Assembly (NCBI GenBank): GCA_012064385.1
Contig: QRDG01000027.1
Span: 2,834,255 to 2,898,254 of the forward strand
Direction: 5' to 3'
Source of the DNA: Puccinellia tenuiflora
Lineage: Eukaryota > Streptophyta > Magnoliopsida > Poales > Poaceae
Length of the DNA stretch: 64,000 nucleotides
Shown here: one piece after another, positions 21,863 through 30,845 of the stretch
How the letters are laid out: every line of letters begins with the position of its first letter
How positions within the stretch are numbered: the first letter of the stretch is position 1
The notes under the pieces: generated by a model
Seen by the model: the letters and a program-made list of their open reading frames with translations, nothing else
Told to the model about the DNA's origin: nothing
Database searches by the model: none
Made by a program: the position numbers and the translations under genes

Positions 21863-22450
21863 CACTACAACCGAAATGACCTTTAGTGACAAAGTACTTT
21901 TGTCACTTATTAGCCCATTTTTGTCACTGATTAGTTGTGGATGACAAAAATGGTGCGTCATTAGGTTTGTCATTGATTGACCGTCATAGATTCATGGGGA
22001 TGACGAGATGAAATTTTTTGTCAATGATCATGTTTAATCCGTGACAGCCTGATTTGTCATCGTTTGTATGCAAATTTGTCACTAATTGGTTGAATTTGAG
22101 TGTACGACTGGTCAACATTAGCTGACGTGGCTTCTTACATGTGGGTCCAGCTGTGGTGACGTGGATGCTGATGAGTGGGTCCAGATGCTGTGACGTCAGA
22201 TGATGTCATGTGGGCTAGATCCATGCTGACACGTTGGACCCACTTAATCCAGACAGGTGGGACACATATTTTCTGGCTAGTGGGACCCACTTATTCGTGA
22301 CATGTGGGACCAATTTTTTCTGGTATGTGGGACCCACAAATGCTGACGTGTGGGACCATTTCGTTTTTCGAGAAGTGGGACCCACATTTTAGGATTGTGG
22401 GACCATACGTTGCTGTTTGGTGGGCCCAGAATGTGGTGACGGTGTCACAT
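21863..22450 (+). mobile_element. Probable CACTA element, left end
   Basis: The sequence from 21863 begins CACTACAACCGAAATGACC, a CACTA-type terminus. It is followed by dense short subterminal repeats: TTTGTCAC/TTGTCAT motifs to about 22090, then many direct and inverted GTGGGACCCAC and TGACGTGG units to about 22440. Such arrays bind TNPA-like proteins in CACTA elements. The interior to about 22950 is unassigned, and no matching right end was found in the window. Confidence 0.55.
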
Positions 22451-22949
22451 TTTCCGTCATTGTTGGAACGGAAAATTATTTTGTAAAAATGTAATTTTCT
22501 GGCAATTTTGAGCACAGAAATACAACTTATTTAGGGTACATCAAACTCTTCACCCTAATTGGGTGTTTACAAACGTAAATTTTGGGCGAGTCAGAAGAAA
22601 CCAGTGTGGCATGGTTGACCAAGATGGGATTTCCCCTCTGCTCGGAGAGATATCTTTGTGCCCTTTCGAGTGGACAGATTTGGAAGGCATGGCCATGTAA
22701 AAGGATTGCGCTTCATTCCATTTAATAGTAAGGAGAGTGTTTTATAAGCCTAAAAAGGCTGTACCAAATAGGTACGTACAAACAAAATCCGTGAACATCC
22801 TAGGTCTGTGGCAGGAGGACGTGAATGCCTATGGCTCCAACACATACCCGGAGCATGGCTTTAGCTTTGATGTGGCTTAGGTGTCGTTGCAGATGGGTCT
22901 TGCACGTCAAAGGTGCATTCGTTTCGTTGATCGTACATGTTAATTTATG

Positions 22950-24110
22950 ATGCTATTTGCTATCTTTTGATGTTTTATTTTATATTTTTACATGCTCTCT
23001 AATCTATATATTTACTTTGCCAAGTTTATGTTTAGATCTCCAACAAAGAGTGTTATTCATGATAGTGGGTTCAACATTGTTTTGTCTTATGATGAGTGAC
23101 CTAATACATAATAGACTTTCAATATATTGTTGCCATTAAGGATAAAATAAATGTTTATTTATAACATTTTTATGATGGTTTACTGTTTACATTATGTCAC
23201 CATGTTTAATGCAATACTCTGTTTTAATTAATACTAAGAGATGCAAGCATAGAAACGGTTTCAAAGTGGACTATTAGATATAGGGGAAATGACTCGCTAC
23301 TCACGGGGGTACGTGAGCACCCTCCCATTAAACGACACGCTCCCATTGGACTAACCTATTGACAATGGAATCCCATTATTATAGCACATAAATAGCGATG
23401 AAACAGATTCGGAAAAAAAAAATGTTTTCTTAACCAAAGTCAACTCAAGGTCAACTCTAAGGCTAAAAAGTCAACTCAAAAAGTCAAACACCTAAAAATA
23501 TGACAAAAAATATTTATTTTTTAAAATTTCGAAACCAGTTTTGTACACCAGAAATCCATGTTCTACTAGAAAAGTAAGCTCAAATAGGTTTATACGGAGT
23601 GAATCGATGAATTGGCCATGGGTGCTCACGTACCCCCCTGAATACTAAATCCACACTCTTAGATATAGATGCATTGTCAGTTGTAAGCTCTATATACCTT
23701 GAACGTAATTCCTATATGAATATTGTCATGAACAATCTTTATCATATAATTGCATAATGACAATCTTCTAATTACGTAGCTGTAATTTTTTTACCCAAGA
23801 ATGTTCTATTTTTATGGATAAATACAACTAGTGAAACTATGCCACCAGTCCATGTTTTAGTAATGTTAAAAGTTCCAATTCAATTGGTTTTATTATTGCT
23901 TTCTCATTTTCGTTATTTACTTTTATCAATATTTTACACAACATACGTTTAGTATCTCTTGTAACTAGCAAACATGAAGCTCGTAAGTTGGGATGCAAGT
24001 TAATTTATGTTTTGTGTGCAGATATTGTGAACTTGATTTGCATTATTGTCTGCTATTGGTTCCATAATCTTGGTTCTACATCAAGAGAAACACTTACTGC
24101 CGTGTTGTAT
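22950..24110 (+). repeat. Decayed Gypsy LTR segment interrupted by a MITE
   Basis: Blocks follow the order of the 3' half of the TGATACGTCTC-type LTRs: 'CATGCTCTCTAATC', 'TTTACTTTGCCAAG', 'GATCTCCAACAAAGAGTG', 'ACTAGTGAAACTATG' and a 'TATTGGTTCCATAATCTTGG' block near 24055. Both ends are lost, and it is much more diverged than the other LTRs here. The insertion at 23284-23658 splits it. Confidence 0.6.
23284..23658. mobile_element. Mutator-type MITE with 9-10-bp target duplication
   Basis: The flanks carry the identical sequence TTAGATATAG at 23274-23283 and 23659-23668. Near the ends GGGGGTACGTGAGCACCC (about 23304-23321) is mirrored by GGGTGCTCACGTACCCCC (about 23619-23636), a perfect 18-bp inverted repeat, and the outer 25 bp are weakly inverted. 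Length is 375 bp, with an AT-rich non-coding interior. A 9-10-bp duplication suits the Mutator superfamily. Confidence 0.75.
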
Positions 24111-24229
24111 CATTCCCTTCCACTTCGAGGATTTACCCAACATTATCGTCATGTTAATTTATCTACGATCAAAACCATCAAATAACCATGTATGATGGCT
24201 ACTCTCATTGCACACGATTTTCATATAAT

Positions 24230-24264
24230 AATCATGTGCGATGGAAACTCTATCGCACATGATT
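24230..24264. repeat. Short perfect hairpin
   Basis: AATCATGTGCGAT (24230-24242) and ATCGCACATGATT (24252-24264) form a perfect 13-bp stem with a 9-nt loop. Neighbouring GTGCGAT/ATCGCAC motifs up to 24320 suggest a remnant of CACTA-type subterminal repeats. Confidence 0.6.
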
Positions 24265-24329
24265 TACAAACCGTGTGCGCGCGATTTATCACACCAGCAT
24301 CCACATGTGCGATTGACTAGTTAATATGT

Positions 24330-25460
24330 ACCAGCGATCATATGCTAATGTATGAAAATATATGGTAATCCATTTTTCTAGCCAGATAATCAGACCTTAT
24401 ATTAAATTTATTTAGAAAAAGTTAAGTATTAACTACATATAGGTGAGTGCGGTATTTTCTATGAGATGACACAAGTGCTTGTTAGTGATTTAATCGTGTT
24501 ATGCTTACTACCATCTTTGTTTCTTGTGTGCTTATAGTGTATAAGTATTAATGCTTGCTCATGTTTTATGTACACTTTTAGTTTAGAATATTCATGGTTC
24601 AACTTTGTATACCCACCAGTTTTGTCGAAAATTAATGTATTTATTTGTACACGTGTAGGTATCTATCACATATTTGTTCATTATATATTCCTCATATATG
24701 CATGTGGATTATATATGCACGTGGGAGAGAGTGGTGAGCTCGGATATGCGCTTGGCGCTGTAGTTCGGTCCTAAAAATTAGAATTTGGTCGACCAACAAC
24801 ATCGATATTGTGGCTATGATGACACTATGCGGAACAGAAATAAGGTTTCCCATTCTTCTCCTCCACCTCGTATGTGGTAATTTTGCTTGTGGCATTGAGA
24901 AGGACGGGAAATTATGTGATCACTGCTCCTTTATAGTGATGCATCTCGTTTTGTTGATGAGATTCAGATCGATTCAAGAGTTCAATGGCAATGACTTCGA
25001 GTCTTGGCTTTGTTCCTTAAGAAGATTACCCTGGTGTCTGGCCAAGCAATATTTTAGTTTTTCTCCTTTCTCAGTTTCAGAAGAAAAAAAGGTCGAATCA
25101 CTGTGTCCAATAGTTTGAAAAAAACGACGGCTTTAATGATACCATGGTTTCCAAAAGTGCAATATTTGTTAGAGCCAAACATCTCAAAGTATGTTAAATT
25201 GAGTTTCATAATAATTGTCGTGGTTTTAGTTCGAAGTATGGAACGGGGGAGTAGTATTTTTCTAAATCATACTGTAGTATTGAGAGAAAACTTTAAAATA
25301 TTTTGCTACCAAACGTGCCCCTATTGTTTTGTAATGACTAACCGAGTAACCGTAACTAAATTTTGCAGGTGCCCTTGGTAAAGCATGTGCTACATCAATA
25401 TGTTAATTTTTAAAATTTCAGGATGCTTCAAAACAAGCAGACATTCTGAGCAGAGAAAAT
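24330..25460. other. Intergenic DNA without recognised features
   Basis: AT-rich, short frames only. Frames near 24568 and 24810 (up to 102 codons) have no domain I know and no initiation or splice context that convinces me. Confidence 0.35.
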
Positions 25461-25498
25461 CCTTTATGTCTTGTCTCCTGAGTCCTGAGCAACAAATG

Positions 25499-25610
25499 AA
25501 TTCTTCCTCCTCGTAATTAATTCCTCAGAAATTAAAGAAACAAGAATGGTCAGTCTTTGATCAGAGAGCGGAGGACCCAGCCACCCAAAAAGAGATTAAA
25601 AAGGAGCCAT
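25499..25610. repeat. Repeat shared with the 3' flank of 6PGDH (copy 2)
   Basis: Counterpart of 16374-16470. It lies 56-167 bp beyond the epimerase stop codon, so it probably falls in that gene's 3' untranslated region. Confidence 0.7.
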
Positions 25611-25665
25611 ATACAAATTTACTACGTACGTACAGTACAATACATCAACGCTAATAGATCATCAG

Positions 25666-26994
25666 TCACAAGTTGTTGAAGGTGTGTGTTCCCCGGTTGT
25701 ATCCGTAGTAGGAGAGGTACCACCTGACGAACTTCTTGAGCCCCATCTCCAGGCTCGTCGTGGGCTTGTACTCCAGCTGCTCCCGCGCCAGGCTGATGTT
25801 GGCGTGCGTGAACGGCACGTCGCCGTTGCCGGGCATCTCCACCACGTTCTTCTTCGCCTTCACCCGGAGGTACCTCTCCAGGATGGACACCAGCGTCGGC
25901 ACCGTCACCGGCGCCGTGTTCCCCAGGTTGAAGATCCTGTACGGCGCCGGCCCACGCTTCCTCCCGCCCGTCCCCGTGCTCCGCCCCGCCGTGTCCAGCG
26001 ACGCCAGGCACCCGCGCACGATGTCGTCGATGTATGTGAAGTCCCGGGCGAGGTCCACGTGGTCCTTGCCACGGTACACGGTGATGGGCTTCCCCTGGAG
26101 GATGTTGCGGGTGAACGAGAAGTAGGCCATGTCGGGGCGCCCCCATGGCCCGTACACCGTGAAGAAGCGGAGGCCGGTGACGGAGAGGCCGTAGATGTGG
26201 TTGTAGGTGTGCGTGATCTCCTCGCCGGCCTTCTTCGTGGCGGCGTAGAGCGACGCCGGCCGGTCCGTGCGGTGCGCCTCCGAGAAGGGCACGGCTTCGT
26301 TGAGGCCGTACACGGAGGAGGAGGACGCCCACACGACGGCCGGCTGAGGGTCGGCGTCCTTGCAGGCCTCCAGGAGGGACACGAGGCCGGCGATGTTGGA
26401 GTGCACGTACGACGCCGGGTTCTCCATGGCGTACCGCACCCCGGCCTGCGCGGCCAGGTGGAGGACGTGGGTGAAAGGGACCACGTCGAAGAGCTTGGTC
26501 AGGAGGCGGCCGTCGTTGATGTCGCCCTCCACCACGAACACGCCGTGCGACGCAAGCAGCGCGCGCCGGGCCTTCTTCAGCGACGGGTCGTAGTACTTGT
26601 TGAAGTTGTCAATGCCGACGACGCCGTCGCCGCGCTTCCGTAGGGCGAGCGAGCAGTGCGTGCCCACGAACCCGGCGGCGCCGGTCACCAGCACGGACAG
26701 ACCGGCGCCCTCCGCTGAGCCTGGCGGCCGCCGGGGCGACGCGGACGCGCGGATCTGGCGCTCCCAGTGCAGCCCGCCCCATGACGCGGCGAAGTAACGC
26801 GAGGAGGTGTCGACGAAGGAATGGAAGCTGAGGTATGTGGCGGTCATGGCCACGAGGAAGAGCGCCCACAGGAACATGGTGCCCGTGGACGCGAAGCACC
26901 GGTGCAGCTGCCGGCTCATCGCCCCCGCACGCTCGATCTTCACCTTCCCCGGCGTCGACGGCAGCATGTCCTCCTCATCAGCCACCACCCGCAT
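25666..26994 (-). CDS. UDP-glucuronate 4-epimerase (GAE type)
   Basis: An intronless frame of 442 residues, read from the Met at 26994. A longer in-frame start at 27039 exists, but the family conserves the 'MLPSTPGKVKIERA' stretch close to the N terminus, which favours the shorter form. The enzyme interconverts UDP-glucuronate and UDP-galacturonate, the donor for pectin, in the Golgi. It is a type II membrane protein: a short cytosolic part, one membrane segment at about residues 40-57, then the lumenal catalytic domain. Extended SDR features are visible: Gly105-Ala-Ala-Gly108-Phe-Val-Gly111 binds NAD, Asp129 follows in 'GIDNFNKYYDP', a Ser-rich 'ASSSSVYG' stretch lies at 223-230, and Tyr250/Lys254 form the YxxxK catalytic pair. 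The sequence 'FFTVYGPWGRPDMA' is typical of this subfamily. Length matches plant GAEs and nothing is broken. Confidence 0.97.
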   Translation of the reverse strand: MRVVADEEDMLPSTPGKVKIERAGAMSRQLHRCFASTGTMFLWALFLVAMTATYLSFHSFVDTSSRYFAASWGGLHWERQIRASASPRRPPGSAEGAGLSVLVTGAAGFVGTHCSLALRKRGDGVVGIDNFNKYYDPSLKKARRALLASHGVFVVEGDINDGRLLTKLFDVVPFTHVLHLAAQAGVRYAMENPASYVHSNIAGLVSLLEACKDADPQPAVVWASSSSVYGLNEAVPFSEAHRTDRPASLYAATKKAGEEITHTYNHIYGLSVTGLRFFTVYGPWGRPDMAYFSFTRNILQGKPITVYRGKDHVDLARDFTYIDDIVRGCLASLDTAGRSTGTGGRKRGPAPYRIFNLGNTAPVTVPTLVSILERYLRVKAKKNVVEMPGNGDVPFTHANISLAREQLEYKPTTSLEMGLKKFVRWYLSYYGYNRGTHTFNNL

Positions 26995-27231
26995 CCTCTG
27001 CTCATGCAAGCAAATTAACAAAAAGAAAGAGGAGACCAACGGCCGGCCGGCCGGCGCGCGGCCACGTACTCCTCAATCAATCGATCGATCGACGTACTTG
27101 ATCGATCAGCTGCTCGTCGCATAAGATCAAATCTTTGCCCCCGCTGAGACCGATCTCGTTGCGCGAGCGCTGTCGCCGATCATTCTCGTCGTTCCAAGAA
27201 ATTTCCGGCGCCTGCTAAGGAGGGCGTGGGT

Positions 27232-27239
27232 TATAAATA
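27232..27239 (-). promoter_or_regulatory. Candidate TATA box of the epimerase gene
   Basis: TATTTATA on the minus strand, about 240 bp upstream of the chosen start codon. That would imply a 5' leader of roughly 200 nt. The leader region also contains an ATCG-type simple repeat near 27073-27104. Confidence 0.45.
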
Positions 27240-27299
27240 GGAGTGTGTTTTTGTGTTTCGAGGCTCTCCTCGGCGATGTTGGTGGACACGCCTGTAATT

Positions 27300-28108
27300 C
27301 AGCCTGGTTTATTTTTAGCTTTCTTGCATGGTAGAGAAGAGAACATGTACAGGTCTCTTGTTAATTTGCTGTGCTGATTGTCGAAGAAACCTTTTGAGCT
27401 GCAGCTTTGTGAACCGAGGGAAGGAGAGAGGATATAGAACTCGGCTTTGATGAAAGAGCAGGCTTGGGCCGTGGACCTAGAGGGCCTCCAAAGAGGCCTA
27501 ATGCAGGCCATAGAAAAATCAACACCTCCGGTTGTTTGAGAATGGTGCAAGATCTATTAAAAAAAAATGGAGCAAGACGTTTCAGAAAAAAAAAGGGAAA
27601 AGCTTGGGGTGCAACTACGAAAAGGCCTCCCTTCGGGAAGGTCACCCTGCAAACGGTACAACGGCACGTGGCAATCGCATATCAGAAGCAAACATCGACA
27701 CGCTAGCTCTCGCGACAGCAAAAGAACCTGAGGCGTACTGTGTGGGCAGGGAGGAGCGGTCGGAGGAAGCCCCGGCGTCGCGCGTTACGCGTCTCAGTCA
27801 TCCCGCCCGTGCGTACTTCCTCTCGTCGCACGGATGTACAGTAGCTAGGAGCAAGTATAGTGAATTAAAAAAGGCAACCACAATGTATAAACAGAGTATG
27901 GAGTACAAGAACATCTGAATACCTGCATATATTGTACAGAATAAATTTAAATCTCTCTTTCATACCGGTATATGAGTTGAATTACTTGTCACCCCCATCC
28001 TAAACCCTAACTTATATATACAAGTTACAAGTTTTTCGTAATCTAGCGGCTCGGCTTCGTCCCCCGTAGCCGGTACCGCGTCGTACGGGCGGACTCAGAC
28101 TCAGGGCG
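27300..28108. other. Intergenic DNA without recognised features
   Basis: Frames up to 128 codons (27532-27918) are present but composition and residue content look non-coding. Near 28000 a CCTAAACCCTAAC stretch is telomere-like but only about two units long. Confidence 0.35.
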
Positions 28109-28177
28109 TTAGGGTACGGAGCCTTCATCGCTCGTCGACGCTATCGCGTTGACGGCGACGAATTCTCCGTACCCTAA
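28109..28177. repeat. Inverted repeat with 13-bp perfect arms
   Basis: TTAGGGTACGGAG (28109-28121) and CTCCGTACCCTAA (28165-28177) are perfect inverted copies around a 43-bp GC-rich spacer that itself contains GTCGAC-type short palindromes. It may be the core of a small transposon whose outer limits I could not find. Confidence 0.6.
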
Positions 28178-28283
28178 TGACTACGCTAACGCGCCACATG
28201 TAAGTACAGAGTATATAGAACAGAAAGTATAGAGTATTGCGATCTGGATGTATAGATTACTGCGAGGAGGGTGTACAAGTATA

Positions 28284-28820
28284 CAGAAAAACGGAGTACA
28301 AAGTACGTTGACAGCGGAAGTACAAGTACGTTCATACCCGAAATATAGATACGTTCAAACCGAATATATAAATATTCAACTTTCGGATGTACAAAAAAAA
28401 GTTATTCAAAACCTATCGACATGGGATCTAGTTTTGAAAATCTCGACGCGAGTAGTTCAAAAGTGAAAACGGTTCGTAATTCGGATAAGCGGTTCTAAAG
28501 ATATTTCGTTTTTAAAATTCGGTTCAAAAAAATAAAAGCGAAAATGATACCCTCCAACCGAGTACACATAAACAGAAAACGGAATACAAACTATGTTTAC
28601 AGCGGAAGTACAAGTACGATCAAACCGGAAGTACAAGTATGTTCAAATCGAATGTACAAGTATTCAACTTTTGGATGTACAAAAAAAATTTCGTCGACAT
28701 GGGATCTAGTTTTGAACATCTCGGCGCGAGGAGTCCAAAAGTGAAAACGGTTCGTAATTTGGATAAGCGGTTCTCAAGATATTTCATTTTTAAGATTCGG
28801 TTTTGAAAAATAAAAGGGAA
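28284..28820. repeat. Tandem duplication, about 290-bp period
   Basis: Unit 1 (28284 to about 28545) and unit 2 (28573 to about 28820) share CAGAAAAACGGA, ACAGCGGAAGTACAAGTACG, CGACATGGGATCTAGTTTTG, AGTGAAAACGGTTCGTAAT and TGGATAAGCGGTTCT-like blocks in the same order. Within each unit a shorter AAGTACAAGTA(C/T)GTTCAAA motif is itself repeated. Frames in it end quickly, so it looks non-coding. Confidence 0.85.
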
Positions 28821-29032
28821 AACTCCCTCCCACCCGTACCCTTCTTTTCTCTCTCTCTTCCTCCCCACTTTAACTCTGGTTGCGACACGTGACGAATATT
28901 GAAAAAACAGCATAAAGGAAAAGGCACCAGTTGACACGAGGAGAGCGGAGGAAAATTTCCCTTTGCAAAGGGTTCCCTTTTTCTAACGATTTCCAAAAGC
29001 TTGGCTTCAGCCGGGGATGGAAGTATTTTTTT

Positions 29033-29318
29033 CAAAAGTGGCCCTTGGGCCGAACTAATGACATATGTGGCCTCTTCGTGAAACTAATTTAAAATCTGGC
29101 ATCTGGGCTCGGCGCCGAACTTGGGCTGCTCGGCGCCACGATGGGCCATCGCCGAACCTGGGTCGACGCCATTTGAGCTGGCGCCGAACCCTTTGGCCCA
29201 TCTCGTGGCAAAATTGCTTGGCGCCGGCCCATTTGGCGCCGAGCCCAGAGGCTAGATTTGAAATTAGTTTTACAAAGAGGTCACATATGTTATTAGTTCG
29301 GCCCATTGGCCATTTTTG
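29033..29318. mobile_element. MITE with ~90-bp inverted arms
   Basis: The left arm, starting CAAAAGTGGCCCTTGGGCC, and the right arm, read inward CAAAAATGGCCAATGGGCC, remain paired for about 90 bp through GAACTAAT(G/A)ACATATGTG and CTGGGCTCGGCGCC. The centre is GC-rich with repeated GGCGCCGA units. I could not identify the target duplication, so the superfamily is open. A transcript would form a long hairpin, a known route to small RNAs. Confidence 0.75.
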
Positions 29319-30648
29319 GTGTAAAATACGGGATGGAAACGATCACGTCCTCCGCCTTCTCTACACGCCACGTGTCCCGAGCGAGAGAGAAACTACTGCT
29401 CCGCGCGTGTTCAGAGAAAGGAGCGAGTCAACCGGGTCCCACCACATTGGGAATTTTTTTCCATATCCAATCCATCCATGGCATCTAGACGGGCGCCCGC
29501 GAGGACTCGCACCACCGGCCCTCTGCCTGCCCGCCGGCCACCGCCGGCAGCCCTCTTCCCGTCGCCTTCTGCCGTTCGGCCACGCAGCACCGCAGCCGTC
29601 GTTTTACCTCCTCCATTTTTCCCATGATCATCTTCTCCCCCACCGAGAAGAGCTGCAGTCGTGCGCCTCCATGGCATCACCCTCTCCTTAGCGGCCCTCT
29701 CCCTGGCGCTCTCCTCCGCCACGCTCCACCTCTGCTGCACCTAGCCGTGCGGCGATGCTGCGGAGCCCGGGCCGCTGACACGCTGCAGACAAGGAGTTGT
29801 TGTGAAGCCATGGCGGCGGTGCCAGCGGTGCGAAGTCGTCGACGGCCACAAGGACGGCGGCTGGCGAGCCCTTGTGTGCCACCGGAGTTGGGTGCTGCTA
29901 GCTGTTGCTGCTGGCGTCGGGGTTTGGTACGTGCGGCCGGCGGCGGTGCTAAAAGCGGCGTCGGGTTTTGCTACGTGCGGCCGACGGCAGTGCGACAATA
30001 GTACAAATTGTTTGCTATAATTGTTCCCCGATTTTGATACAGTAGAATAATTTTTTTTGCTATGAAGTATCCGACGAGTCTCCTGCGAGGTCTGGGTGAA
30101 GGGGGTTTGCTACAATAGTGTAATGGTTTTGCTAAGATGTCTCCGACGAGAGTCCCGGTGATGTCTCCAGCGAAGTCGGTTTCGCTACATTAGCACCAAC
30201 TTTTTGCTCAAAGTCTCCAACAAGACCTTCGACGAGATCCGTCTTTTTTTTTATCCCGTGGACAAACCGTTTTTTGCTACTTGTAGCAAAAATGGGACGA
30301 TTTGTAGCAAAAGTGGGACCTTTTGTAGTAAAATTGGGATTTTGAAAAAAAAAGACACATGGCAGCTAGGGGACCCGGGGATCGATGGTTTGCATATCGT
30401 CCGGAGAACGCCTGTAGAGCAAGCAAGAACACAGAGTACTTGTCTAGCACCCGGTGGAAAGTTGAAGATACAAAAAAGAGGAGGATTGTCTCAGAAAAAA
30501 TAAGTGGTAGATGACCCAATGTGAAGGATCGCCGTGAGCTAGCAATGAAACTCTCGGGTTGGACCTGCCACGGGTTGTTGTGAACGACACTAGCACAAAG
30601 GATAACCAAACCAGAAGTTGTTCTTCTATTTGAGATACATCTGAGTAG
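29319..30648. other. Unassigned repeat-like DNA, GC-rich then TTTGCTAC-rich
   Basis: 29460-30000 is GC-rich, open in several frames (up to 125 codons), low complexity and without a recognised domain. 30000-30350 contains repeated TTTGCTA(C/T) and TTTGTAGCAAAA(A/G)TGGGA motifs and GACGAG-rich blocks, which look like the interior or end of a transposon I cannot name. No host gene is supported. Confidence 0.35.
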
Positions 30649-30720
30649 AGATATTTTTCAATAAAGTGAATATATTAATATCCAGATGACCAGAAGATAC
30701 GAATTACGTCCAAACTCTAT
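30649..30720 (-). repeat. LINE-like 3' end fragment
   Basis: CAATAAAGTGAATATATTAATATC here matches, with few changes, the minus-strand 3' end of the insertion at 8869-10216. No target duplication was found, so only kinship is claimed. Confidence 0.35.
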
Positions 30721-30845
30721 CATTCGCTAGACGTCATAATTAAGATGATTTATTAGATTTTTATCATTTTATAACATTCTGTCTAAATTGTTTTGCCCAG
30801 AGACAAGTACTGCATACTCATTGTTCTTTTCCCGCAATATTCGCA

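Noticed and set aside
25622..26643. Plus-strand 319-codon frame (25684-26643) and minus-strand 236-codon frame (25622-26332)
   Set aside because: They are antisense or shifted readings of the epimerase gene without domains.
27990..28010. Telomere-like CCTAAACCCTAAC and the GGGTTAGGGTTT near 10200
   Set aside because: Only one or two units; such motifs are common in plant leaders and retroposon 5' ends and do not indicate a telomere.
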